Positions 11,304 to 31,492 of a DNA stretch of 64,000 nt are shown one piece after another. The translations under genes and the position numbers were made by a program. The first letter of the stretch is position 1, and each line of letters opens with the position of its first letter. A model generated the notes under the pieces. It made no database searches and was not told the origin of the DNA. It saw only the letters and a program-made list of their open reading frames with translations. Origin of the DNA: Pyxicephalus adspersus (taxonomy: Eukaryota; Chordata; Amphibia; Anura; Pyxicephalidae); assembly GCF_032062135.1 (NCBI RefSeq), contig NC_092858.1, positions 161,792,106 to 161,856,105 on the forward strand. Direction: 5' to 3'.

Positions 11304-14300
11304 TATTGTGTCCGACTTGAGGTTCCAATGAAGCAGATAAGTTTCAATCTATGTACATCTGCTCCAGCTTATGCTTGACAGTTGTAGATATTGGGACATT
11401 CCCTGAGTGTTATAGCAGCAGGTTCACTAAGTCCAGTCCATATTCTCCCTCTGATAAACAAAGGCTGGGGCTTTGCCTTGGAATGTTCTATAAATATCAC
11501 TTTATTTATAGTCAAGTGCATAACAAAGATTAACAAAATAACAATGATTCCCTGCTGGAATGGCGAGTCTGTGCTAGAATTCTTCATGGCAATTAGAAAA
11601 GGATAAGGCTCACTAAGGTTGGAAATGTTTCCATTATGTAACTTTTTTTTTTCAAAAATTAAATGGAAATTTTAGCACATATCCGCACTATCAGTTACTA
11701 TTGAATCATGAGTCATGAGCGTGAATGCATTATTTGATGCCACCTTGCTCTTTCACATTTTCATGAGAATATTTCACATACATGTTTGTTGAGTCCACCT
11801 GTGTGGCCAGCATTATGTCACGTTGTGTTTCCAGCAACCCTCACAACCAACAAAAAGGATACAAGTTATGAGACATCAGTCAGTTACAGAACAGGTGACC
11901 TTCCAATTGGAATAATCTGAGCCTTTAATTGGTACCAAGGCTGTCCATAAACATAAGTATAGTTCTGTATATTGTGGTCTATAAACCTGGCAGTGTATGG
12001 TGAAGGATATTGGTTCTTTTGTAAAATTATTCTTATAAAAAATGCTTTGTATAACAAAAAAATCAAATCTTAATTACTATGTTATTTCCATGGATTGTAT
12101 AACACTGTACTGTGATTAATGCAATCCATTCTATATTCTTTAGTAGTATTCATGCTATTCTAAGCTGCTTATAACACTTTACATTACTAGAAAAATGTGT
12201 TTGTATCTCAACCTTTCAATATTTGGCCAGGATTTATATAAATAGTAGTTTAGGCTGACCCGATAAGGCAAAATCTTACCTAGAATGGATGACCTAATGC
12301 CCCAATAGAGAGTAGATTGGCAATAATAAAGGTTTTTCTGCATTTGTTTTTTTTTTTCATTGATATACATGGGAACCCACATTTTCGCATTGAGAAGGAG
12401 AATAAGTAATAACTATTCATGCGCTGTGTCAGTTCATCAAACAAGTTGCACTGGCAGCAGTAGAAGGACCTGACATCATATATAAAGGAGGATGATAAAA
12501 GAGATAAAAGAGGTCTCCCCACTAATTTTTCTTGGGAGCCATCTGCTTCATTATGGTTTAGCTCCATAAAGATCTTTAAAAGTATTTTGATCTATAAAGG
12601 TGGTCATGTACAGAACAAGAAAGGATAATTTCAGTAACAAACTACTAATTAAGATTAATTAAGATTGGAAACAAATTTTGAATTTAAATAACATGTTAAA
12701 ACTGATGTGATTCAAAGACTCAGTTTAGATCTGCTTTATATTTTGCATGTTGAGACATTGCTCTCCTTAAGCCTAAGCTTTCATGAACCGGACGCCTGGT
12801 GGAGACCTAAAGTCCGCACAACTCTTCTATATTTTTGGGAACAGAAATGATATGCACTTCTCATGTCCATCTGGATTTTCATAGCTTTCACTTGCAGGGC
12901 TTTGAAGGCCGGCAAGCCAGACAGTTGACAAGAGAGGACCGTTTTCTCTTGGCCTATTCATAAACAAGTGACATGACAAATTGAGAGCTTCATGGGGACG
13001 TGAAACTCACCACATCTCTTCTTCTTTGATATGGAAATGCCTGTGATGGAATAATTGACCAGGGGAGGTTTTAAACAGTTTTTGGTAATTCGAAGGACAG
13101 AACATCATCATGTGTGGCCATTCTGCCCAAGCAGTTACTCTCTCCAATGTCAGAGTGGCCTATACAAAATCACTAAGCGTGACTCTGCGATTAGTAACGG
13201 CCTCAGTACATGGCTGATTTTGCTTTTAGCCTGGTCGGAATTCTTAGAACTGACAGCGATTATACAAAAGGAGTGTTGTTGTACATGGCCAGAAGATAGC
13301 TAAACGCAGATACGTAGAAAACACACTTCATCCAAAGTGTAACATATAAATTGTTAATCAGCCTTCGTAAATATTAGGTTATAATGTTTATACAGCTTAT
13401 GTGTATGAAGCACGGCTTCACATGAACTGTTTACTTTATGAAACAGAGCTCTGTTAACTATCAGGGGGTTGAAGGTAGTGACAGGCTGTGTGTGCAGAAC
13501 AACCTACAAAAAAAAAAACCTGAGCAAGTGTTGAACTGGTAAAAGAAATACATTTAAGTGGACCTCCACCCACACTTAGTGCAGTTTTGAATAGATCAGG
13601 CAATCATTCAGTCTCCTGTTGCGTTTTTACTGTTGTTCATGAACCCAACAGGAAGAACTTGTTGAACCTCCGGTCCTACCGCAATAGCCAGGACTCTGCT
13701 GTGAGATGAACTTCCTTTTGACCCATCTCTAGGATGTATTTTTTTTATTGAACTAAGCGCTAGTAACACCTTGGCCACTGGCCTGTCCATAGGAATATAC
13801 AGAGAATGGACCTCAGAGAGGGCAGCTAGAAAGTTCAGTTCACAGCAGATACCTGGCTCTCATAAACGTACTGGGGTTAAGGGTGACCTTTTTTCCATGG
13901 TCATCAAATCCAGATCAGATCCTAATTTTCTCCACCCTTTTTAAATGTACAACAAGGGTAAACATTCACAAACTTCACAGGGTCATTTAAAGTGTGTGTT
14001 CAGCCAAACAAAGTGCCAAATTCTGCTTTGTTGTAATGGCATACCTCCAAAGAATACATGGGGGTTAATAGGCAAAGCTCTGTTTCTGATCAGCAAAAAG
14101 AGCCTTTTCATGTAGCTTTGAGGGCAACATGCGTGCACCTTGAGTGGCCAAAAAAGGAGGGACATAGCATGTACACCCCTCATTTCCTGTATCATACCAA
14201 AACCACATGGTTTACCTTAGCATTGGAGGCAACATTAATGACAGAGACTCTTCTCCGCTTCTTGTACACCAAAAAAAGAGAAGGCAGTTTGTTGAGGCTG

Positions 14301-15848
14301 AGGGACAAATGGAGGAACCTGGGAGTCATCTTTAATAAAGAGGGAATTGATATCAACCCACTCTTAGGGGATTAGTTATCCCCTGAAAGATCTAATATGG
14401 TTGGTAGCCAGGAGCTGCTGAGATTGAGTTTATAGTAGTAGATACGGTATGTCAATTTGTGTATAAGAACATAAATGAGCAGTTATTCAACAACTACATG
14501 GATCTAAAGCAGACTTTTATAACTGCACATTTCAAAGCTGTTAGGTCTTTGAGTGGTCCACCCATTACTCAATTAAACAGAAGAGCCTTTGTCTTCTAAT
14601 CAGTCTGTATAATTTTTTAAGTACAGCTTATTGTTATTGTAAATATGCAAACAGTGAATCATGTGGTTGCAACTCCATACTTTGGGTTACATTCAAAATA
14701 AGTTGATGTGTGATCTAAGAAAATCCCAACGTGGAATGACTGTTGGTGCCAGATGTGGTGATACAGCATTTCAGAAACTGCTGAGTCCCTGTTATTTTCT
14801 TAAACTATAGTCTAAAGTTTACAAAAGAAACTGAAAAAAAAACATGAACAAAACAAAACAAAACAAAAAGTTATGTTAGTGAAGAACACAAAGTGGAATC
14901 AACAAATCCAACATTCAACATTTTTCCCATGCCATTATTACGCCTAGGAATAGAATTATCCATTAGAAAAGGAGTTGAAGTGGTTAAAGTGACTAACTTT
15001 GACTTTCCTTTATGAGCCTGCACCATAGGAAGTGCTTCCTCCTGGGCTCCTCTGGGCATGAGATCATCAAAACACGATTGAAAAAGTATTTCCCGATTTG
15101 CAAATATTTCAGTTTCCACTGTATTAGGCTGATGGTAGGGTTAAAATTTAGTATATTGAATATATAGGTTCTGTTTTGTGTCAATGGCTCTGACTGGTAT
15201 CTTGGAAAATGGAGTAATGGAGTGGGAAATATATTTTGGCACACATTCAGTCATTTATTAGGAAAGTATTATTAAAATGCATTGTTGTACTTCAATATTA
15301 TAGCTAGGTATGCATACCCTTTATGGGTACATTCTAAACTTAAATTCTTCAACATCTGCTGATCTTGGAAATATGTGGTGAGGGTAATTTATTGTTGCCA
15401 CTTCTTTCAAGCAAAACTCTAGCACAAATTGTGGTCCCTATGTGTGCCCTTATGGCATTAGCAAATATGTAGCACAAAACAAGCAATTTTCCCCTATGGC
15501 ACTAACTTCAAGCTGTAAAGCAAAGCATGCAAGATGTTTGTGTTTGATCCCACCCTTATGAGTGTATAGCTACCTTTCCTTTCTTACTCAACTGCTTTTT
15601 TCACCCAATGGGTGGCTTTAATAGAGAATGTGCTTCTCTCTATGCAACAATATGTGTGTCACATTCCCAATGTAATCAAGGTTGGACAAATATTGGACAA
15701 TATATTAAACTATCAATTTTTTCTACTGAACTCATTAAAAACTCAAGTCATATAGGAAAATCTGGGTTAAACCTAATGCTTACTGCCAAGTTTGCTTCTC
15801 CCTGTATGTGCTGTAAATAGATTTCAGGAGAGCAAGCAAGAAAAGTGA

Positions 15849-15897
<49 letters not shown>

Positions 15898-17499
15898 CAA
15901 TTCCTTCTGAGATACAGGGCAATGAGTAACCATGTTTGGGCCAATTCTGTATGACCTCAGTATTTCAAGCTTCCTGTCTCCAATATTAGATAACATCACC
16001 CCACTAATGATCCCTGCTCTGAATTCTTTATCTTCTTTGCTTCCTAATTACCTCCCTTATCTCACCCAACATTATACTGAGCAGGCACTGCAAGGCTAAT
16101 TTAAGCTTTCAGCCAGTAAGCATCAACTCAGCCTAAAGGCAAGTTGCATAATTTCTCTGAACCTTAGCTGATGTAATGTTTTTTGATGAAATAGAAAAGT
16201 CGGCTAAATGACCATGTCCGTAGGAAATTGTTCTTTGGAAACTTGGGTGTTCTTTTCTTAATCCTGTGCATTGCAGTGCATTGAATTATGCTGAGGTCAT
16301 TGGCATCCTGATCACTTTGAATTGGCTATCTAATGCAGCTTACCACAATGCACCTCAATGCAAAGAAACATGTGCATGGTTGTGCAGGGTGTCATGGAAT
16401 TACCAGTCTGTTACATGAGCCAGGCCCAGTGATGTTACCACCCTATATAAAAGTACAGCGTGATGATTTTCCTGGGCCAGTTGCATCTGAGCAGAAAATT
16501 GGTGACAGCCCCTCTTTAAAAGCAGACAGAGTTTTTTTTTTTTCCAAGTAATTTCCACTTCTTACTACCCACACAGAGCACACACACACACACAAAATAT
16601 TTGGCCCCCTTACAGGACTCTTTCCATAATGGATTGCATTTTTTTTCTCTGGCAAAATATCAATTTTGACTTAATGAACTTGCCACGTTATATAGCTTTC
16701 TTGCTGTGCTGAACATACAGAGTGAAAGGATGACGGCGCCGTATCCTAAAAGATAAAATAAAAAGTATATTTCTATCATAAATGGTGAACCTGGTTTGTG
16801 GTCACTGATTAGTTTAACTCATACCAACAGCAAATGATGTATTGAATTTATATGATACTCGTGTCAGTTTAGAGTGCATGCAAACCTAAAAAGCTATATT
16901 TAATTATATAAAGCAACAGGAGCACTATTTATAGATTGTTCAAAATAATTCTTTATTGATATTTCTTTGCTATAAATTATCTGGTGATCCTTCCAACAAG
17001 TAAATTATGCAATGGTTTTTGTTTGTAGATTGACAACGCAAAGGACTATAATATACAGCTGTGAGAGGAGGGGGCAGGAATGGGACCCAATCAGGTTTAA
17101 TGTATGAGTGAGCCGAGGGATGACTTATTAAGTCTGCTATTGCTCTTTAAAATGCCAAGACAGCCGGGTGGGAATGAAGTTAGGACACCAATGTATTCAT
17201 TATGGGTCAATGCAATAGGTCCATGGGTCCATGTAATGTACCTGTTCTATTTGGGCACTCCAACTCACTGTACAGGGGAGGGCAACAAACTACAGGGCAC
17301 CGCAATTCAAATACCAAGTGGGTCATGTACATTTTTTTCTATTTGGGTGTGTTTTGAGTGTCATTTATAATTAACTTCATGCCTTATGTAATGTAAGCTC
17401 TTGCACAATATAATTTGTATTGGGAGGAAGCCTTGGGGATCGAGGAATAAAAAATGTATAACTGCTAATGCCTATCCTTTTTTAATATATTAAATTTTT
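11304..17499. other. Intergenic, no gene seen
   Basis: Contains simple A-rich runs (about 14829-14872), the TA microsatellite at 15849, a short CA run near 16577 and no supported gene. Confidence 0.6.
15849..15892. repeat. (TA)n microsatellite
   Basis: Uninterrupted AT dinucleotides. It generates a spurious YIYIYI-type frame on the minus strand. Confidence 0.95.
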
Positions 17500-17728
17500 T
17501 AATATAGGGGACCCCTAAATTAACTTCAGGTCTCAGGGAACCCCTGCCAATATTTTTAATATGTCCAGCTTATAGTATATTAGCCTATTGCTCAATGGGA
17601 AGAATTACTTTTATATTGTCAGCCATTGGAAAGAATGCCAAATGGTCCATTGGTGTCAATGGTAACTGACCTGGAAGGCTCATTGCATAAGGAACAACCT
17701 TTGAAAGAACCCTGGTTGAGAAACACTG
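17500..17728. mobile_element. hAT-like MITE, family 1, copy 2
   Basis: Right end GGTTGAGAAACACTG at 17714-17728. The interior GGGAACCCC, CAATGGGAAGAATTACTTTT and CCATTGGAAAGAATG segments align with the copies at 529-741, 19318-19580 and 52828-53056. The left inverted repeat is eroded by AT-rich sequence. Confidence 0.55.
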
Positions 17729-20700
17729 CCCTAAACTATATAAGAAATTACCCTTTGCAGTGTTGGGGAAGGGATTTACTGCAATGTTACTTTTAACAGG
17801 AATCTAGAGTTGAGCTTTATTAATTCTAATTCACTGACCTGTAATAAGATGAGGATCATAAAATGATTGAAAATGCAAATTCTCTATCTGCTTACCCACT
17901 GATCCAATGTATTGAAGTTGGACGGTGTGACACCTAGAAAGGAAACCCTTGAAAAAAGGCAATTCAGGAGAAATACAATCACCTTATATACACACATGAA
18001 TTGTTCATAGTAAATTCACTGGAAACGAACTTCCTTGAAGATCTCTGAAAGGGAATTCTCTGTGAACTAATGAATAGAGCCGAACCATTACATATAGAAG
18101 GGGTTCTTCACTGTGTGAGCCATAAAAATGTGCCATGGTCTTCCACAGGAACAAGTTTAAGCTGACTCCAAGAATTGTTTCATAAATGCATTAAGAGCTA
18201 AATATATAAAATTGAAATAACATTGCAGAATCTGATTTTGTTTGGGAATTAAGAAGGATTATTTTCTGTTAGATCAGGTTTGATAAGATTGAATTGCCTT
18301 CTTGGAAATGAAGGATTAGGATTAAGGCTGAAGATATATTGTCTTTTCTTCCTCCTATATAAACCAAGGATGCTGTTTTTTATCAACCTATGTAATGGCA
18401 GCCATAAATGGTTCCTGTTAGTTGAAGCATGTTAAATTGTTTTTTTGCAGCGAGAAAAAAAATGCCTCTACCCCTTAGCCAGTGAACAAAGGCCCAGCTC
18501 TATAGCTAGCATGGGAATTGTAGAGCAAGGTCTGCTGGGGTTGTAAAAATCAGTCAGTTTATGGCTCCAAAATGAAGTTCTGAAGTTCAGTTTCAGTTCT
18601 GGGTCATTCTGCATTCGCTCTGCATTGCCAACACTGATTTTTAGCATATACTTAATCAACTATCATTGCAGACTGATGCTATGGTTCCAGGACATATGAT
18701 TTTGCTGACCCTGCCGCTTACAGCTTTGGGGATTTTACTTCTCTGTCCTATTGTCCATCTTCCTGGATGAATAAAGGAAACCTAACTTTATATTTCATAT
18801 ATCAAGTTGCAATAATATTATGTTCATAGTCATTTGCTTCATATAAAAAATACTTCTTATAATATGTACCTTCTAAATTGTGTGTTTCTTTCTTAATGAC
18901 AAGCAGAATATAAACAGAGCTGCCGGGATATCATACTGATCTTGTTCCATTATTACGTCGGTACATTTATAAGGAAGCAGAAATAAGGAAGCAGAAACAG
19001 ATCACCACATTTTCATTCTCCATTTTTTAAAATATGATCAACACTTTCAAAATGGCAAGATTATAAGAGGAGAATCAGATCAGGGCTTTCATATATAAGC
19101 ACTAAATTGTCAATCGGAAACTGCTTATACTTGAATAATTCATCACTGTATCTAGAAGTGGTGAATGCCACTCACTTTATGTGCTTTCACTTTACTGTCA
19201 CTAAAACAGTAGTGATTTCTGCAAAAGTGGTGATCAAGATGTCTGAAAACAAAACCTTTTAAAGTTCTGATCAGGTCTGATTGCATATTTATGCTAATGC
19301 ATATCCTTCAAATTTTTTAACATACGGGAACCCTTAAAAAAAACTTTCAAGCCTTAGGGAACCCTTACTATTTTTGGTATATCCCCAGCTCAAAGTACAT
19401 CAGCATGGTGGTCAGTGGGAAGAATTCCCCTTACATTTCTGGCCATTGGGAAGAATGTCACCCTTACAGATAGCCATAAACATCATTGGTGTCATCTAAA
19501 CTGGCCTGGGAGGCACAAACTGCTCATTGCTTTAGAAACCCCCAGTAACCTCTGGAGGAACCATGGTTGAAAAAATACTGCTATATAGTGTCCCCCTTTA
19601 TTTTTTTTCCAGGAGCAACTTGTAAAAAAGACAAAAGGAGGGGAAAGGCAACTGGACCAGCACAGAGAGTAATTAGACACTCACTAAGAGGAGACAGATA
19701 CAGCGTTTAAGGGTGGGCTGTGTAAGGAAATTGACTTCCTGTAGTGGTCAAACGAGTTAAAGGCACATTGCCAGTGAAAAATAAATAAACTATAAAAGAA
19801 AAATGCAGCAAATAGGCATTTCAAATACTTCACTATTTTGTGCATTTATCACTAAGTTTAGCAAGTTGGTGACACAGTCTCCAAAACTATTGAACAATTG
19901 AACACACATATTCACTAGGCATGATAAAGATAGACAGATGAATAGTAAACTTTGAAAATTTGAATAAGTTTGTGTGACATGGAAGAGGAAGGGGGTCCTA
20001 TTATTGACTCCATAAGTGGTGGGCATAGCTAACAGTAAGCCCTTATGCAAACCTAACATGGGCCCCTTCTCCCCTGCCTCCCATCCCTCTCCCAGTACAA
20101 ATCACTCCAGGGAATAACCACCACAACTCTTACACAGTCTCAAGCGCACACTGGCTCCCATACTACACGTCATCCCTCCTTCTGCCCTCAGTCTGGTCCT
20201 CCATCACTGCAACTTATGTTTAAAATAAAGAAGAAGGAGAAGGTAGACAGCTGTCAAACTCCCTGACAGCACATCTCCTTCCACAGACCTCCAAGTTTAC
20301 TCCTCCGACTCCACAAGCTCAGTGAGCTTGGCTGAGACACAACATTGGAAGAAATGAGAGTGGCAGGGCTAGTGTAGGGGTCCCTGTTGGTTGAGGAGGG
20401 TCTGGCCCTTTGCCCTGGACCCCATACACATCTAGTGTAAAAGTCACAGGGAGCCTTTGTGTTACTGCACAATGTCCACACCTGGTTCCAAGCCATGTTC
20501 ATTCATAAATTGGCTTCTCTCTAAAATTGTCCCTAGCGTGAATATGGTATTAGGCTGCCAATGGCTCTGGGTACTGTGTAAAGCACTGCAGGGTATGCCA
20601 ACCCACTATAAATAAGCCCTAAATGTTGTTTGTTGCTCCTTGCATATTTCTGCTTTAATTCTCTGCATTGTACTGAGAAAACAGCCAGTGTATTCCTAGG

Positions 20701-22294
20701 GCTTTGTAGTACTCCACCTCTCTGGTCTGCCCACCTGCAGGGCCACCAAAGGATAAGGGGGAAAAGGGGTACTTCTGTACCGGGCCTCAATCAAAGCTCT
20801 ATTTTCGGACCTTTTGACATAGAAGAGGGGCCCCCAATTCTGTCTAGTATAGTAGGTTTCTAGGAGAACCAGGTACTTTTTTTGAGTATGGAAAAGGTGA
20901 ATATTAGATATGTGTGCTGTCAATGTAACTACCTATTTAAGGGCATTAATCGAGAGTGATTGATGCACCCTCTGAACATCTTCCATATATATACATTTAG
21001 AGTTGACTGACCCTTTAATTGGTTCTTACTCATAATCATGATTGTTCAAAGGCAGTCTCATTGTTTCATTTATAGAATATACATTTTTTCTACTTTTACT
21101 AGTGTGTTATATTCATGAATTGCTGGCCATACCACAATTTTCATACCACTTTAAACCACCATTGTTAGTATTATCTCTCCCCATCCTTTACAGGGCTATG
21201 CAACTAAACACAGTTTTTTTTTTTTTTACCAGTGAAAGGTTAAAGTTTGCTTTATTTGTTTTGGAAATGGAAAGCCATTCAAAAATGATTGACATTGGCC
21301 TAAAATTGCCATGTGGATGTCCAGAATCATTACCACCCAGTGTTTGCATTGCACAATACACCAGTTGTTTCTCAAACCTCAAACCTTTTTGGCCGTGCAC
21401 TTTATTATTCTCTCCATTACCAAAGCAAAGAAAGACTACATGAGTACACAAACCGCAATCACCATGCTATGCAAACTAATAAAGAATTCCAGTCATGGGC
21501 TGACATATTTACACTAATTTTATCATGTGAAATGAAGACAGCAAACAAGATAGTTGAGGAATGTCAATGTGTTCTTTTAATAATTCTAGTAACATACAAT
21601 ACAGCATAAATACTCTTTTCTTTGTTATAGAAAGCGATAACTTAATATATAATCGGACTTGATGTACAAAAATAAATAGGTATATGATATGACATTGAAA
21701 CAATCCCTTCATAGAAGAGGCAGACGCAAATACTTATGAAGTATATTCGATGTATATACACGTAAAAGTCATATTCTCCAACCTGACCTAAGCAAGTGAC
21801 ACATAGGGGTTGGCCAACAGCTGTGGATGGACCTGCTATCCCCAGGACTGTCAAACAAATATACTTCCATATTGCATCACTTGAAATATGGAACCTATAG
21901 AAATTTCTGTTTACAACTCTATACATATAGAAGAATAATCCTATACTCTATACTGGCCTAAATTTAGACTCCCCCCACCCAAACTTTACTAATGGTATTG
22001 GCTTTCCTAAAACTATTTACAACCAGATGGACTATTATAGAACTTAAATTAATATTTCGGTACAGGAAGAACCCTGTTTTTTTTAGTTGGTTCTGTTGGT
22101 TTGACCACTAATTTCTTGAGATCCCTGTTTGGAACTGAGGCCATCATGCAACCAAATATGGGATTCTCATGTTTTCAGCTTTTGCAGATTTTACCAACAA
22201 CCTTAAAAAAAAAATGCTTCTGGGCATCTGTTTGCCAATATTCAACTTTTTAGGGATAATGTTATTATATTTCCAATATTTTTGTATTAGCAGG
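17729..22294. other. Intergenic downstream of ADAMTS1
   Basis: Apart from the MITE at 19318-19580, nothing recognisable. 21640-22294 might belong to a longer ADAMTS1 3' UTR; minus-strand ATTTA motifs occur but no conserved element could be confirmed. A short TA run lies at 22381-22399, inside the probable 3' UTR. Confidence 0.5.
19318..19580. mobile_element. hAT-like MITE, family 1, copy 3
   Basis: It carries GGGAACCC, then GGTGGTCAGTGGGAAGAATT at 19407-19426, CCATTGGGAAGAATGTCACC, and ends GGTTGAAAAAATACTG. The left terminal repeat is degraded. Confidence 0.55.
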
Positions 22295-23021
22295 CTGCAA
22301 TATAGCAAAAAATTTATTGGTCCAACTAATCTGCACATCCCATATGAATAAGAATATGGCTTTATTTTTTTATAAAAATAGATATATATATATATATAAT
22401 GTGACACCGTAGCAGCCATTGTTATTTTAATAGAGATCCTTTTCAGCTCCTGATTTTACCCTTCCTAACTAAGGTAGGTTAACCCCATTAAGGACAATAT
22501 TCAAGAACAGATCTGAACACCCCTATATAAAAAGGCCGGCAATGGCTGGCATACAGTCTATATTTTATCAGCTACAGGAGCAGATGAATCAATGAAAAAT
22601 CCAGGAGCCAGTTAGTGTAATCTTGGAGGCAGACAACTTACACTTTAAAAGTCAAGTTTTCATTTTTAAGTGCAGTGGCTATTCGGTTCCAGGAACTTGT
22701 CTGGACCTGTGTTTACAACCAACATGGCTTCCAGTTAGCTTTACCTAAGTTGTAACAGACGCTAAGGTTTAAAAAACAGACAATGCCTCGGGGGTCCTAG
22801 TGATGAAGGGTTTAGTGACACTAATTTGCCCCTTGTTTAAACCTACTGCTCAACCTGATGGTTCAATCCAACAGGCAGTGATCTGCACTGTTTCTTCTCC
22901 ATAAACTTTCCATCGTCTCGCCTCTTGCACATTGGCCAAACACGTTCTACCTGACCCTTCTGCTTTCAGCATGTTCAGTTTTGTTTAATAGAACCTAGTA
23001 ATGTTCTGAGTCAGATGCTGT
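22295..23021 (-). other. ADAMTS1: Probable ADAMTS1 3' UTR with two AATAAA signals
   Basis: Downstream of the stop on the minus strand, AATAAA occurs at 22366-22361 and again at 22318-22313 (TTTATT on the plus strand). Cleavage just past the second would give a 3' UTR of roughly 700 nt. The mammalian 3' UTR is longer by memory, so a longer form reaching about 21650 is possible. The end is inferred from signals only. Confidence 0.4.
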
Positions 23022-29940
<6,919 letters not shown>

Positions 29941-29962
29941 CCTTGCTAGTAAAAGTAACTTT

Positions 29963-30002
29963 TGGAAAAGTTGGTGAAAGTTTGCAAAAGTTGTGAAAAG
30001 TT
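29963..30002 (-). repeat. Four 10-bp units in the ADAMTS1 leader
   Basis: On the plus strand the units are tggaaaagtt, ggtgaaagtt, tgcaaaagtt and gtgaaaagtt. On the mRNA strand this is an AACTTTTC-like motif every 10 nt, starting about 22 nt upstream of the ATG. Confidence 0.7.
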
Positions 30003-30079
30003 CTAAGTCAGCAGTGATCTCACTCTTCCCCAGCGCAGGTTGCTGAGAAGAAGTTTAGGGAACTAAGCAAGCCGGCTCA

Positions 30080-30112
30080 CTAGCAAGTTCCCTGGGATAC
30101 AGTCTGGGTCAT
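30080..30112 (-). promoter_or_regulatory. Candidate upstream ORF in ADAMTS1 leader (10 codons)
   Basis: ATG at 30112-30110 opens a frame ATG ACC CAG ACT GTA TCC and closes at TAG (30082-30080) after ten sense codons. It lies wholly upstream of the main ATG at 29940. If the TATA-like box at 30154-30160 sets the start site, the uORF is in the mRNA and could damp translation. Confidence 0.35.
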
Positions 30113-30153
30113 GGCTGGGGGATTTGTGCAGCAGCCTGACACCCTGTGCGGGA

Positions 30154-30160
30154 ATTTATG
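30154..30160 (-). promoter_or_regulatory. TATA-like box upstream of ADAMTS1
   Basis: On the minus strand the sequence reads CCCATAAATTCCC, about 215 nt upstream of the ATG. It resembles both a TATA element and a degenerate CArG/SRF site. No Inr or other core element could be assigned with confidence. Confidence 0.35.
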
Positions 30161-30534
30161 GGCTCCTTAGGCAAGCCTTCCTGTGGTCCCTCCTCCCTGA
30201 CTCTTTGAAGTGAGCTGATCTCATCTCGTGCGTAGTCCTTGGAGGAACAAACCCCTTTCCTTGTGCTGGAGCATAGCCAAGATCATCAATCATGGGGATT
30301 GGAGAGGGAGGAGGAGGAGAGGGGAGAGAGCAGCTGCTTTGGCTAGCCTGGAAATCTGCAGGACTGACATACAGCCAGGCTCAGATCCTACACAAGCTGT
30401 CACCTCCACACTCCTCTATTTCTTACATAACTGGCTGTCCTGATAAGGAATGGATGCGCAAAGTTCATGTGGCTCTGATTTGTGGCAAAGAGACAAAGAA
30501 TACCACACATGCTGCATTCAAATTTTGTGTTGTC

Positions 30535-31105
30535 NNNNNNNNNNNNNNNNNNNNNNNNNNNNNNNNNNNNNNNNNNNNNNNNNNNNNNNNNNNNNNNNNN
30601 NNNNNNNNNNNNNNNNNNNNNNNNNNNNNNNNNNNNNNNNNNNNNNNNNNNNNNNNNNNNNNNNNNNNNNNNNNNNNNNNNNNNNNNNNNNNNNNNNNNN
30701 NNNNNNNNNNNNNNNNNNNNNNNNNNNNNNNNNNNNNNNNNNNNNNNNNNNNNNNNNNNNNNNNNNNNNNNNNNNNNNNNNNNNNNNNNNNNNNNNNNNN
30801 NNNNNNNNNNNNNNNNNNNNNNNNNNNNNNNNNNNNNNNNNNNNNNNNNNNNNNNNNNNNNNNNNNNNNNNNNNNNNNNNNNNNNNNNNNNNNNNNNNNN
30901 NNNNNNNNNNNNNNNNNNNNNNNNNNNNNNNNNNNNNNNNNNNNNNNNNNNNNNNNNNNNNNNNNNNNNNNNNNNNNNNNNNNNNNNNNNNNNNNNNNNN
31001 NNNNNNNNNNNNNNNNNNNNNNNNNNNNNNNNNNNNNNNNNNNNNNNNNNNNNNNNNNNNNNNNNNNNNNNNNNNNNNNNNNNNNNNNNNNNNNNNNNNN
31101 NNNNN
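30535..31105. other. Assembly gap
   Basis: A 571-base N run upstream of ADAMTS1. Frames crossing it are meaningless. Confidence 0.99.
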
Positions 31106-31168
31106 TCATATCTCTGTGTCCCCCACCCTGAAGTATAGATCACTATGTACCCCTGTGAATCAGTTGAT

Positions 31169-31351
31169 CAGTGGATCGCAATCTACCAGTAGATTTCAAA
31201 GGCAATGCGAGTAGATTGCGGAGCCCTGCCTTTCAAAATAAACTCTACCGTGCACAGGAGTTATTAAGTCCAAGTTTGTATTGTTGGTAGATCATTTTGA
31301 CTTGGTCATTTTAAAAGTAGCTCGCAAGCCAAAAAAGTGTGGGAACCCCTG
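31169..31351. mobile_element. hAT-like MITE, family 2
   Basis: Left end CAGTGGATCGCAATCTACC; right end GTGTGGGAACCCCTG. The right flank ctctagat fits the hAT target preference; the left flank cagttgat matches it at five of eight bases. It lies just after the assembly gap. Confidence 0.5.
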
Positions 31352-31492
31352 CTCTAGATATTTTCTGCTTTACCCAATGTTGTTGTAATATTCCAAACTT
31401 TTTATCCAACTTTATCCAACTGTTATCTCAGAAAGTTAGAAGATATGGACCATACACTTAAAATGTATGAGCCATCAATGGTTGGTATAAAT

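Larger units (their letters stand above)
29941..30128 (-). other. ADAMTS1: Probable ADAMTS1 5' UTR
   Basis: The stretch between the start codon and the position about 25-30 nt downstream of a TATA-like box. It contains a short upstream ORF (30112-30080) and four 10-bp units just before the ATG. The start of transcription is inferred from the box spacing; a first noncoding exon elsewhere cannot be excluded. Confidence 0.4.

Noticed and set aside
30292..31214. Long frames crossing the N run
   Set aside because: Open only because N bases cannot form stops.
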